A DNA stretch of 6,183 bases from the NCBI GenBank assembly GCA_003154335.1, contig PMDE01000062.1:22411-28593 (forward strand), read 5' to 3'. The notes under the pieces are model-generated. The model ran no database searches, was not told where the DNA came from, and worked only from the letters and a program-made list of their open reading frames with translations. The DNA comes from Methanoregula sp. (GTDB lineage Archaea > Halobacteriota > Methanomicrobia > Methanomicrobiales > Methanospirillaceae). The position numbers and the translations under genes are program-made. This document shows, piece after piece, positions 1-5,499 of the stretch; the stretch's first letter is position 1, and every line of letters begins with the position of its first letter.

Positions 1-611
1 GTGGCCATCCTTGTATGCTCCTTTGCATCATTGAGTGTTTCGATCAGCGGCCCGACAGCCCGGGGATCTCCTATACGACCAAGGGCAATGGCGCTTTCGC
101 TTCTGACCATAGCATCCGGGTCTTTGAGCGATTCAGTAAGATAGGGGACTGCCCGTGTCTCCCCCATAATCCCGAGCGCCTGTGCTGCTCCTCGGCGAAT
201 GTAAGGGTTTTCATGGTTCAGTCCCTGGATTAAGGCACCGACAGAGGGTTCACCAATTAGCTGGAGTGCACGGATAATTTCCTGTCTCACATCTTCACCT
301 GGCTCACGCAATGCCTCAATCAGCGGCCCTACAGCAGGGGCGCCGATCTTACCGAGGGTATCAGCGGATCCGCGTCTGATGATCCAGTATTCATCCTTTA
401 GCCCCCTTATAAGTGGTTCGATAAACGGCTCACCAAGGTCACCCACCGAACGAACCGCACTCCACCGGGTATCGAGGTCTCCTTCGCTCAGTGCTGTAAG
501 GAGATTATCATAGCGCATCGTCTGGGTGCGGACCCGCGCCTCATCCGTCTCTCCCCCCTCATCAGCTTTTCCTGACTTAAAAAGGTTGAGGAACTTGTTT
601 GTGATGCCCAT
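1..611 (-). CDS. HEAT-repeat (PBS lyase HEAT-like) protein, C-terminus cut by window edge
   Basis: The visible 203 residues begin MGITNKFLNLFK. After a polar, acidic segment (about residues 13-30) they form five or more tandem units of about 30 residues, near 47-75, 76-105, 106-134, 135-165 and 166-197, with a sixth starting at the edge. Each unit carries the HEAT-like pattern of an R-x-x-A/S-A-x-x-L-G-x-I/L-G helix followed by A-V-x-P-L-I-x-x-L, as in RRGAAQALGIMGE and RAVGPLIETLND. Such repeats build a helical solenoid that usually binds other proteins; some relatives act in phycobilin lyases, but here that enzymatic role is not indicated. No signal peptide or membrane segment is visible, so it is probably cytoplasmic. 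The start is supported by GGAG seven bases upstream. Repeat similarity persists in the DNA: an 11-mer at 43-53 recurs at 319-329, 92 codons apart. The partner is unknown. Confidence 0.88.
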   Translation of the reverse strand, partial: MGITNKFLNLFKSGKADEGGETDEARVRTQTMRYDNLLTALSEGDLDTRWSAVRSVGDLGEPFIEPLIRGLKDEYWIIRRGSADTLGKIGAPAVGPLIEALREPGEDVRQEIIRALQLIGEPSVGALIQGLNHENPYIRRGAAQALGIMGETRAVPYLTESLKDPDAMVRSESAIALGRIGDPRAVGPLIETLNDAKEHTRMA

Positions 612-618
612 ATCTGTT

Positions 619-642
619 CTCCGAACGAGTATTAGTATAAAA
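619..642 (-). promoter_or_regulatory. Start signals of the HEAT-repeat gene: GGAG site plus TATA-like element
   Basis: On the minus strand GGAG (619-622) lies seven bases before the ATG at 611 and is a good archaeal Shine-Dalgarno match. A TATA-like stretch, TTTTATAC, covers 635-642 with its centre about 27 nt from the ATG. If that box were the promoter, transcription would start at or next to the ATG and the GGAG would not be in the mRNA. The two signals therefore compete, and either could be fortuitous. A second AT-rich element near 693-700 could supply a longer leader. Confidence 0.4.
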
Positions 643-742
643 TCCTTCAAATAGGTATCGGATACGTATGGCAGGCTCATATCCTCTTTTGAAGAATTAA
701 AAGGTCTTTTTTACCGATCTGTGCTCTAATCGGAAAAATTTT

Positions 743-757
743 AACAAATGTTTTGTT
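743..757. repeat. AT-rich inverted repeat AACAAA/TTTGTT
   Basis: The arms AACAAA (743-748) and TTTGTT (752-757) are separated by three bases. Runs of T on the left and A on the right can extend pairing if a short bulge is allowed. Read on the minus strand, T5 runs lie on both sides (near 761-766 and 735-739). This suits a U-tract-dependent archaeal transcription stop behind the lipoprotein gene, or an operator upstream of the HEAT-repeat gene. Neither role is proven. Confidence 0.35.
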
Positions 758-785
758 CATTAAAAATTCTCATGGAAACAAAATG

Positions 786-828
786 TCCGGAATGTATTCA
801 GTTTAAAACTGGTCAGAGACATTCCGGA
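786..828. repeat. Nested hairpin: 10-bp perfect inverted repeat around an inner palindrome
   Basis: TCCGGAATGT (786-795) is exactly complementary to ACATTCCGGA (819-828), with 23 bases between. Inside that loop is a second near-palindrome, CAGTTT-A-AAACTG (799-811). The DNA could form a nested stem-loop in either strand's transcript. On the minus strand it lies about 125-165 bases past the lipoprotein stop and is followed by T-rich sequence, so a terminator or 3'-end processing element is possible. A protein-binding operator is the main alternative. Confidence 0.5.
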
Positions 829-938
829 TTGCTTTGATTTATTTGCGACATGTCCTTACCTGTGATTGGAGGAACACTCCAGTGGGTTTCTTTTCCCGAA
901 AAATTAAATGAGTCCGGCGGGGGAAGGAACCACGTTGG

Positions 939-944
939 AAAAAA
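939..944 (-). terminator. Possible U-tract terminator of the PEGA lipoprotein gene
   Basis: On the minus strand, T6 begins seven bases after the TAA stop (952-954) and is preceded by AAA. Archaeal RNA polymerase commonly terminates at short U-tracts without a hairpin, so this position is plausible. The tract is short, and further T runs follow near 760 and 735, so termination may be spread over several sites. Confidence 0.35.
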
Positions 945-951
945 TTTGCAA

Positions 952-1878
952 TTAAGATGCGAAACCAACCGTGAACTGGGTATTACTTGTGGCGGTTGTG
1001 GGGATGTCATACACATATATTGTGTAGGTTCCGGTGGGCATATAAGAATCAAGTGTATACTTAAAATTCCATGAATTATCAGCAGTAACAGATATTGTTC
1101 CCAGATTGACCCCGCCGGAAAATTGTTGGGGTCCGTATAAAATAAGGGCAACATTGCGAGCACCCGATGTGCACTGCCCTGAAAATTTCAGGACGTCTCC
1201 TTTGTTAGCGGAATAGCTGTTCGATGCAATAGAGACTATTCCTCCTCCAATGACAGAGAATTCAACTCTTTCAGATGTCGTTTTTCTGGCATCATTCACC
1301 ACCAGAACATACTGCCCGGACTGGATGGAATAACCTGGATTCCAGGTGTAACTCCATAGACCAGCGGAATTGATTTTAGATTGATCCAATGATACACCCT
1401 GGGCATAATAACCTGGTCCGAATAACGTCAATCCAACGCTGTCGCAACCAATACAGGTACCGGTAAATAAATTCGAGTTTCCAACAATCATGGTATCTTT
1501 ACTCGCAGTCACTGTGACTGTTGCCGGTACCGTTGTTGTCTGGGAAGGAATGGATGGGGTCGGCGGGCTCAGGGATGGTGATAATGCGGCGTAAAAGTTC
1601 GATGGACCTGAAGCTACGACAATGCCCGTGATCCAGCTTTGGTATCCGGGATAACGGAATTCCAGCGTATAATTCCCCGGTTCAATACCGGCAATGGTGC
1701 AGGGAGTATTTCCCCGGAATTGGTCATTAAGATATACTTCAGCCCCGGAAGGAGATGATGTAAAATTGAGTGTGCCTCTACCCGTATCCTGACTTGCGGT
1801 ACATCCGGAAAGGAAAACAAAACAGAATACGATTGAAAATCCAATTATCCCGATTATTTTTATGTTCATATTACCCAC
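952..1878 (-). CDS. Secreted lipoprotein with PEGA domain and two tandem Ig-like repeats
   Basis: A 308-residue surface protein. Residues 5-23 are hydrophobic and end in a lipobox (FLSGC, Cys26), so it is probably lipid-anchored outside the membrane. Residues about 34-100 form a PEGA domain (GTLNFTSSPSGAEVYLND, then GNTPCTIAGIEPGNYTLEF). A Pro/Thr/Ser-rich linker spans about 100-122. Two related beta domains follow (about 123-210 and 214-306), sharing VG/KGD, FTG-C/FSG-C, a V-x-L-x-L-x-GP segment, GV-x-L, a Trp and G-x-Y-x-x-x-V. The tandem layout resembles methanogen envelope proteins, but the ligand is unknown. The start is GTG at 1878, chosen because a TATA box is centred 25.5 nt upstream. 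The ATG at 1869 (Met4) is the alternative and leaves the lipobox intact. It lies 63 bp behind cofD on the same strand but has its own apparent promoter. Confidence 0.85.
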   Translation of the reverse strand: MGNMNIKIIGIIGFSIVFCFVFLSGCTASQDTGRGTLNFTSSPSGAEVYLNDQFRGNTPCTIAGIEPGNYTLEFRYPGYQSWITGIVVASGPSNFYAALSPSLSPPTPSIPSQTTTVPATVTVTASKDTMIVGNSNLFTGTCIGCDSVGLTLFGPGYYAQGVSLDQSKINSAGLWSYTWNPGYSIQSGQYVLVVNDARKTTSERVEFSVIGGGIVSIASNSYSANKGDVLKFSGQCTSGARNVALILYGPQQFSGGVNLGTISVTADNSWNFKYTLDSYMPTGTYTIYVYDIPTTATSNTQFTVGFAS

Positions 1879-1898
1879 GATATCCGTTATTGTGCAGG

Positions 1899-1908
1899 AT
1901 TATATAGG
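1899..1908 (-). promoter_or_regulatory. TATA box of the PEGA lipoprotein gene, leaderless start likely
   Basis: On the minus strand the sequence reads CCTATATAAT, with the TATATA core at 1901-1906, preceded by GCGGAA, a possible purine-rich BRE. The core is centred 25.5 nt from the GTG at 1878 and 34.5 nt from the ATG at 1869. That spacing puts the transcription start at the GTG. The only G-rich motif before the ATG, GTGGGT, overlaps the GTG itself and sits too close to the ATG to serve as a standard Shine-Dalgarno site. Confidence 0.6.
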
Positions 1909-1941
1909 TTCCGCAAAAACGGCATTTCAGGAATATGAACT

Positions 1942-2835
1942 TTATATGAGACTCAGTATTTCGCGGGCAAGTGCGATACTTTTTTCTTCATCACTCATTA
2001 TCGTGTCAAACCTGACCGAATTTTTTACTTCAACGGGATCACGGACATCCTGCACGAATATATCAGAAATCCCTTCATAGCAGTTGAAAGTTCCGAGGGA
2101 ACTGGGTTCGAATCCTGCTGCCTCCATAAGAGCACCCGCAGGCCCGCTGATAGGGTTATTACCAATGAAAGGACTTATTGCTATCACAAGTTTATCTTTT
2201 ACCGCAGATTTCAGCCCTTCGCAGCAAAGAATGGGGGAGATGCTGGTAATCGGATTGGAAGGGCCAATAACCACCGCATCGCTCGCTTCAATCATTGCAA
2301 GACCCTCCTCGGTTGCAACCGGCGGCTCATGAAAACTCCTCACTACTTCCCTGATTACTATGTTACCTTTTGCCCGGACCCAGTATTCCTGAAAATGGAT
2401 GAGGCCAAGATCCGTTTTTATCTGCGTTGTCACTTCCGTGTCCGTCATCGGGAGAATATTTTCACGTACCCCGAACCGGTCACAGAGAATTTTGGTAGCG
2501 TTTGTCAGGCGCATGCCGTTTCTCAGCATATCTCCACGGGCGATATGAACCGCCCTGTCCCGGTCCCCAATCGTGATGAATTCATTTGTTCCAAGCCTTG
2601 TGATCTCTTCATGTGTAGTAAAAGAATCATTTCTGATTCCCCACCACGTGTCGCTGTCAAGAATCCCTGCAAACAGGTACATAACGGTGTCGAGATCAGG
2701 TGAGATGTGATTCCCCGAGATCCAAATATCTTCAGCGGTATTGACGATGACAGATATTTCATGCCTGTCCATTACTCTCTGCATGCCCCGCAGGAGTTTC
2801 GGCGTGCCGGTTCCACCAGAAAGGAAGGTGATCAT
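1942..2835 (-). CDS. cofD: 2-phospho-L-lactate transferase (coenzyme F420 biosynthesis)
   Basis: CofD transfers 2-phospho-L-lactate from lactyl-2-diphospho-5'-guanosine to Fo, giving F420-0 and GMP (EC 2.7.8.28). CofE then adds glutamates. F420 is the main hydride carrier of methanogens and the enzyme is cytosolic. The 297-residue product has near-usual family length and all the hallmarks: the N-terminal nucleotide-binding GGTGTPKLL (7-15), VNTAEDIW (31-38), SPDLDTVMY (45-53) with the acidic residues expected for the metal and active site, IGDRDRAVHIAR (89-100), GPSNPITSISPIL (191-203) and GNNPISGPAGALMEAAG (225-241). The MITFLSGGTG start is the family's N-terminus, so the ATG at 2835 is secure. 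No Shine-Dalgarno site precedes it, and a TATA box is centred about 23.5 nt upstream, which suggests a leaderless mRNA. The divergent neighbour is an HD phosphohydrolase. No other cof gene is in view. Confidence 0.96.
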   Translation of the reverse strand: MITFLSGGTGTPKLLRGMQRVMDRHEISVIVNTAEDIWISGNHISPDLDTVMYLFAGILDSDTWWGIRNDSFTTHEEITRLGTNEFITIGDRDRAVHIARGDMLRNGMRLTNATKILCDRFGVRENILPMTDTEVTTQIKTDLGLIHFQEYWVRAKGNIVIREVVRSFHEPPVATEEGLAMIEASDAVVIGPSNPITSISPILCCEGLKSAVKDKLVIAISPFIGNNPISGPAGALMEAAGFEPSSLGTFNCYEGISDIFVQDVRDPVEVKNSVRFDTIMSDEEKSIALAREILSLI

Positions 2836-2854
2836 TACTCAATACTTTAATGCG

Positions 2855-2862
2855 TTATATAT
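2855..2862. promoter_or_regulatory. Single palindromic TATA box shared by cofD and the divergent HD gene
   Basis: The 48-bp gap between the start codons (2836-2883) contains one clear TATA element, TTATATAT, whose TATATA core (2856-2861) is self-complementary. It is centred 23.5 nt from the cofD ATG (leftward) and 25.5 nt from the HD gene's GTG (rightward), which is the normal TATA-to-start distance in both directions. Neither gene has a Shine-Dalgarno site in the gap. The simplest reading is one TBP site driving two leaderless transcripts, with direction set by the flanking BRE sequences; neither flank is a strong BRE by eye. Confidence 0.6.
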
Positions 2863-2883
2863 GAAGATTCTTTTAGTGAATTC

Positions 2884-4083
2884 GTGAAAATAATAAAAGA
2901 CCCGGTCCACGGGTATGTTGAAGTGGAGGATTTTGCACTTGCCCTGCTCGATTCTCCTGCCCTGCAGCGCCTTCGTTACATAAAGCAACTGGGGTTTTCG
3001 TACCTCGTTTATCCGGGCGCGAATCATACGCGGTTTGAGCACTCGCTCGGGACTATGTTTCTTGCAGGTGTAGCATCACGGCGGTTTGGACTTTCTGATG
3101 ATGAGCATAAGCTGGTAGTTTCTGCGGCGCTCCTTCATGATATCGGTCACGGTCCCTTTTCCCATGCAGGTGAACCACTCATGGAAAAATTTCTCCAGCG
3201 GACCCATGATGATATTGAATGTATACTGACGGACCATACAAAAAATATCCTTCGTGAGTCTGGTATTGATCCTGTCGAAGTCTCCTATTTAGTGAAAGGA
3301 AATCACTCATTGTCGTCAATTATTCATGGGGATCTGGATGTGGATCGGATGGATTACATCCTCCGTGACGCCTATTATACGGGAGCTCCCTATGGTTCTG
3401 TCGATGTTCAGAGGCTGATACGCCACCTGATCCGTACGAGTGAAGGCACAGTTATGGATGAAAATGGAGTGAATGCGGCAGAATCTCTGCTTATTGCCCG
3501 TACAATGATGCGGCCAACGGTCTATTTTCATCATGTCAGCCGGATAGGAGAGAGTATGTTCCAGCTTGCGGTACTGGAACATTTTAAGGATTCGGAAAAA
3601 AATCTATACTCCTCCTTTTTCGGGATGGATGACGCCACCTGCATGCAGGCATTGCGCGGTTCTGAAAATCCCGTAGCCAGGGACATTGCACTGCGGATCT
3701 ACGAACGAAGGCTGTATAAACGTGCACTCTATGTAGGGACAGATCTGGTGAGTTCATCTCTTATTGATAAAAGAATTCCCCTGGAAAAGTGCCGTGAATT
3801 TGCGTCGATGATAGCTTCACTTGTCGGCCTCAAACCACACGAAGTACTCGTTGATATACCCTTGATTCCCAAGGAGATGTCTCTCGGTGTTAAGGTCGAG
3901 AACCAGCGCACATTGGCTGGCGTTAAAGACCTCTCACCACGCATTCAGACCCTCAACGAAACGCGCCTTGACCAGTGGCGTCTTGGTGTATATACACTTC
4001 CCGAATTCCGTCAGGAAGTCGCTGAAGCGGCATCTGAAGTATTGCATATAAAGAAGCAGACCCGTCAGCATACACTCTTTTAA
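2884..4083 (+). CDS. HD-domain phosphohydrolase, SAMHD1/dNTPase-like
   Basis: A 399-residue cytosolic member of the metal-dependent HD superfamily, in the branch of COG1078-type proteins and SAMHD1, several of which hydrolyse dNTPs to deoxynucleoside plus triphosphate. The order of motifs is typical: KDPVHGYVEV (5-14), QRLRYIKQLG (28-37), the metal ligand in HTRFEHSLG (His53), the HD pair in LLHDIGHGPFSH (His85-Asp86), and DVDRMDYILRDAYYTG (152-167), where Asp154 is the expected fourth ligand. By analogy these four bind the metal, so the enzyme should be active. The C-terminal half (about 200-399) is helical and family-typical. The GTG at 2884 is taken as start because KIIKDPVHGY is the conserved N-terminus and a TATA box is centred 25.5 nt upstream; no Shine-Dalgarno site is present. 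dNTP specificity is inferred, and another nucleotide is possible. Confidence 0.92.
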   Translation: MKIIKDPVHGYVEVEDFALALLDSPALQRLRYIKQLGFSYLVYPGANHTRFEHSLGTMFLAGVASRRFGLSDDEHKLVVSAALLHDIGHGPFSHAGEPLMEKFLQRTHDDIECILTDHTKNILRESGIDPVEVSYLVKGNHSLSSIIHGDLDVDRMDYILRDAYYTGAPYGSVDVQRLIRHLIRTSEGTVMDENGVNAAESLLIARTMMRPTVYFHHVSRIGESMFQLAVLEHFKDSEKNLYSSFFGMDDATCMQALRGSENPVARDIALRIYERRLYKRALYVGTDLVSSSLIDKRIPLEKCREFASMIASLVGLKPHEVLVDIPLIPKEMSLGVKVENQRTLAGVKDLSPRIQTLNETRLDQWRLGVYTLPEFRQEVAEAASEVLHIKKQTRQHTLF

Positions 4084-4206
4084 TTTATGGAGAACGTTCA
4101 ATTTCACCCCAAAATTGTCCGTTTTAGCAAGAGAAATTTCATAATAAATGTTCCCGGACTCATCGTGAAAAAAAGGTCAGTTTATCTTATTAATTAAAGC
4201 AAAAAA

Positions 4207-4293
4207 CCGGTCAGTAGTCAGTGAGGAGACAGTGCGTGTCCCCAGGTAGCGTCGAAGCAAGCAGGTATCATTCAAAAAAATGAGGATTTTTTT
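4207..4293 (+). ncRNA. Candidate small RNA: GC-rich island ending in a T7 tract
   Basis: Bases 4207-4270 are about 58% G+C by hand count, within an intergenic region that is otherwise strongly AT-rich. A TATA-like TTTATCTTATTA (4181-4192) lies about 25 nt before the island. Inside it, GGAGACA (4225-4231) can pair with TGTCCCC (4237-4243) around a five-base loop with one mismatch. The far end is an A7-TGAGGA-T7 hairpin (4273-4294) that could terminate transcription. No known RNA family, tRNA cloverleaf or C/D boxes were recognised. A decayed gene fragment or a 3' element of the HD mRNA are the alternatives. Confidence 0.3.
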
Positions 4294-4439
4294 GTTTGCA
4301 GGAATGGGACTGTACCCCGATTATTTATAACTCATCCGTAGCATAAAAAACCCATAATATTTTTCATAATACCTGATATTTGTTAATTTATAGAATTTCG
4401 ATGAGGACTTGAACGGATTGAGTAATACATAAATAAAAA

Positions 4440-4447
4440 TATTATAT
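4440..4447 (+). promoter_or_regulatory. TATA box of the small lipoprotein gene, leaderless start likely
   Basis: TATTATAT is centred 25.5 nt before the ATG at 4469, inside an A-rich stretch. The bases just before the ATG, CACTCCACAC, are pyrimidine/A-rich and contain no Shine-Dalgarno-like motif. Transcription should therefore begin at or next to the ATG. The same box probably also serves the following gene at 4971, which has its own ribosome-binding site. Confidence 0.6.
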
Positions 4448-4468
4448 TGTCAGCCAAACACTCCACAC

Positions 4469-4951
4469 ATGAAGTGCACCTTATTGGTCATTCTTATACT
4501 CCTTTTTGCGGGAACGGTCGTTGGCGGGTGTCTTCAGAATACCCCTCCGGGTCCTACTCCGGTTCCAACACTCCGGCAAACCCCGGAAATTACGGAAACT
4601 CCTACGGCTCCCGTTCCACAACCCTCATTTACCTTGAGTGATTCTTATCTGAAAAAGTCTTACACATTTCAGAATGAAACTCAGGGTATTGTGGAAGATA
4701 TCCGTGTAGATAACGCTTCATGGGGGATCAAATTTGATGTAACTCCCCTCACTGACGATGTAATCTATAGCTGGTTTGAGATGAATGTTACTAATAAGGA
4801 TAACATGCAGTCAGTGATCTATGGCTATGGTCGTACTAACGGATTTGAACTCCATCACCTGATACCGATGTATAACACCGGGCTATATGAAATCGTAATG
4901 AAGGGCAATCGTGTTAAGGTAGATGTTTTCGTCGCAAAGAGAAATCCCTAG
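4469..4951 (+). CDS. Small predicted lipoprotein, function unknown
   Basis: A 160-residue protein that I do not recognise. Residues 4-18 are hydrophobic and end in a lipobox (VVGGC, Cys21), predicting lipid anchoring on the outer face of the membrane. A Pro/Thr-rich spacer follows (about 22-53, with PPGPTPVPT and TETPTAPVPQP), typical of archaeal surface lipoproteins. The remaining residues (about 54-157) look like one compact, mainly beta domain with several N-x-S/T sequons (NET, NAS, NVT) that might be N-glycosylated. The ATG at 4469 gives a complete signal sequence, and a TATA box sits 25.5 nt upstream with no Shine-Dalgarno site, so a leaderless mRNA is likely. The next gene follows after 19 bases and probably belongs to the same operon. 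A substrate-binding or envelope role is possible, but nothing in the sequence decides it. Confidence 0.8.
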   Translation: MKCTLLVILILLFAGTVVGGCLQNTPPGPTPVPTLRQTPEITETPTAPVPQPSFTLSDSYLKKSYTFQNETQGIVEDIRVDNASWGIKFDVTPLTDDVIYSWFEMNVTNKDNMQSVIYGYGRTNGFELHHLIPMYNTGLYEIVMKGNRVKVDVFVAKRNP

Positions 4952-4956
4952 ATTAT

Positions 4957-4963
4957 GAGGTGA
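4957..4963 (+). promoter_or_regulatory. Strong Shine-Dalgarno site of the membrane protein gene
   Basis: GAGGTGA matches the complement of the archaeal 16S rRNA 3' end over seven bases and sits seven bases before the ATG at 4971. It fixes that start. It also contrasts with the lipoprotein gene upstream, which has no such site, as expected for the second gene of a transcript whose first gene is leaderless. Confidence 0.75.
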
Positions 4964-4970
4964 AAAACAG

Positions 4971-5417
4971 ATGATAGAAGACTGGATCGTTGTAGCGTGT
5001 GGTGTGGTGACAATTGTTATTGTCGTAAGCATTTTGTTTTTTAATCTTCGCAGAGCTGAACGCAGGATGCATGAAAGCACCTTCAAACTCAAAGTATATA
5101 CAGATCTGTTAAATTCAATCACCGAGCTGAACCTCGCGGGCGGGGATCTCTATAAAATGGACAACGCAAAAAAAAGTCTTGCGCTGACGTTAAATCGCTT
5201 AAATCTCGTCGGAAGTTCAGGTGTGCTTAAAAGTACCAGTGATCTCCTGGATTTTTTAAATGAGCATAAAGACAAGGATTTCGATACTATCCGGCTTCAC
5301 AACATTCTCAACGCACTTGTCATAGAAGCCCGACGGGATCTCAACCCTGCCCATGCACGACATATAGAAGAAGCGCACGTTCGGTACCGCTTTTTCGCAC
5401 CCCCAAAATCAAAATAA
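4971..5417 (+). CDS. Single-pass membrane protein with helical cytoplasmic domain, unknown
   Basis: A 148-residue protein I cannot assign to a family. One strongly hydrophobic segment (about residues 5-24, IVVACGVVTIVIVVSILFF) is followed by a basic RRAERR patch (27-32), which predicts an outside N-terminus and a cytoplasmic C-terminus. Residues 33-148 appear almost wholly helical and are rich in Leu, Lys, Asp and Asn (TDLLNSITELNLAGGD, LNRLNLVGSSG, LDFLNEHKDKDFDTI), a pattern suited to a small helical bundle. No catalytic motif is visible. The start is set by the Shine-Dalgarno site just upstream. It lies 19 bases after the lipoprotein gene, so the two probably form an operon and may act together across the membrane. 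An A8 run at 5168-5175 lies within the frame (GCA AAA AAA AGT). Confidence 0.78.
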   Translation: MIEDWIVVACGVVTIVIVVSILFFNLRRAERRMHESTFKLKVYTDLLNSITELNLAGGDLYKMDNAKKSLALTLNRLNLVGSSGVLKSTSDLLDFLNEHKDKDFDTIRLHNILNALVIEARRDLNPAHARHIEEAHVRYRFFAPPKSK

Positions 5418-5424
5418 GCAGAAA

Positions 5425-5431
5425 TTTTTTT
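5425..5431 (+). terminator. T7 tract after the membrane protein gene
   Basis: Seven consecutive T bases begin eight bases after the TAA stop at 5415-5417, and a second T5 run follows at about 5453-5457. This fits a U-tract-dependent archaeal terminator that would separate the lipoprotein/membrane-protein unit from ubiX. No strong hairpin accompanies it. Partial read-through into ubiX cannot be excluded, since only a weak TATA-like CATAAA near 5445 is seen upstream of ubiX. Confidence 0.45.
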
Positions 5432-5484
5432 GAAAAGATTCCGGCATAAACTCTTTTTGTCCTGAATCCGACATTGGTATTACA

Positions 5485-5488
5485 GGAG
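5485..5488 (+). promoter_or_regulatory. Shine-Dalgarno site of ubiX
   Basis: GGAG within CAGGAGAG lies 11 bases before the ATG at 5500, slightly long spacing but the best match present. The next in-frame start, GTG at 5503, would be 14 bases away and is less likely. This start gives MVEKEFVIGVTGASG, in which the strand leading to the flavin-binding loop is complete. Confidence 0.6.
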
Positions 5489-5499
5489 AGCGCTCGGTT

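Larger units (their letters stand above)
612..951. other. AT-rich intergenic stretch with dyads and T-tracts, no gene seen
   Basis: This 340-bp stretch lies between two minus-strand genes, downstream of the PEGA lipoprotein gene and upstream of the HEAT-repeat gene. Open frames across its right part (a plus frame from 850 and a minus frame from 1163) run into the lipoprotein gene in other frames, have no family resemblance and look like shadows. What can be seen is a T6 tract on the minus strand just past the lipoprotein stop, a nested hairpin at 786-828, an AT-only dyad at 743-757 with flanking T5 runs, and the promoter region of the HEAT-repeat gene near 634-700. No tRNA cloverleaf or C/D-box pattern was recognised. 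Confidence 0.6.
4084..4468. other. Gene-free stretch with a GC-rich island and AT-rich flanks
   Basis: This 385-bp stretch separates the HD gene from the small lipoprotein gene, both on the plus strand. I see no convincing coding frame. The left part (4084-4206) and right part (4295-4468) are very AT-rich. Between them lies a GC-rich island ending in a T7 tract, listed separately as a possible small RNA. A TATA-like TTATTTATAA at 4321-4330 has no gene at the expected distance. The real promoter of the next gene appears to be at 4440-4447. The heptamer GGTCAGT occurs at 4175 and 4209, with the related AGTCAGT at 4216. Confidence 0.6.

Noticed and set aside
15..233. Plus-strand frame across the HEAT-repeat gene
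   Set aside because: The opposite strand encodes clear HEAT repeats with a good start signal, so this is a shadow.
813..1163. A 116-codon minus-strand open frame and a 74-codon plus-strand frame (850-1074)
   Set aside because: Both overlap the 3' end of the PEGA lipoprotein gene in other frames, have odd composition and lack convincing start signals.
2329..2703. A 124-codon plus-strand open frame
   Set aside because: It lies fully inside cofD on the opposite strand, has no family resemblance, and cofD is unmistakable in its own frame.
4321..4330. TTATTTATAA as the promoter of the small lipoprotein gene
   Set aside because: It would leave a leader of about 120 bases, while a better-spaced TATA box lies at 4440-4447. 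It may still be a weak second promoter.
4398..4425. CGATGAGG followed by ATTGAG as a C/D-box RNA
   Set aside because: Neither element matches the C (RTGATGA) or D (CTGA) consensus, and no inner C'/D' pair was found.
5168..5175. A8 run in the membrane protein gene as a programmed frameshift or phase-variation site
   Set aside because: The frame continues normally to a plausible end on both sides, and there is no downstream structure or useful alternative frame that would need slippage.
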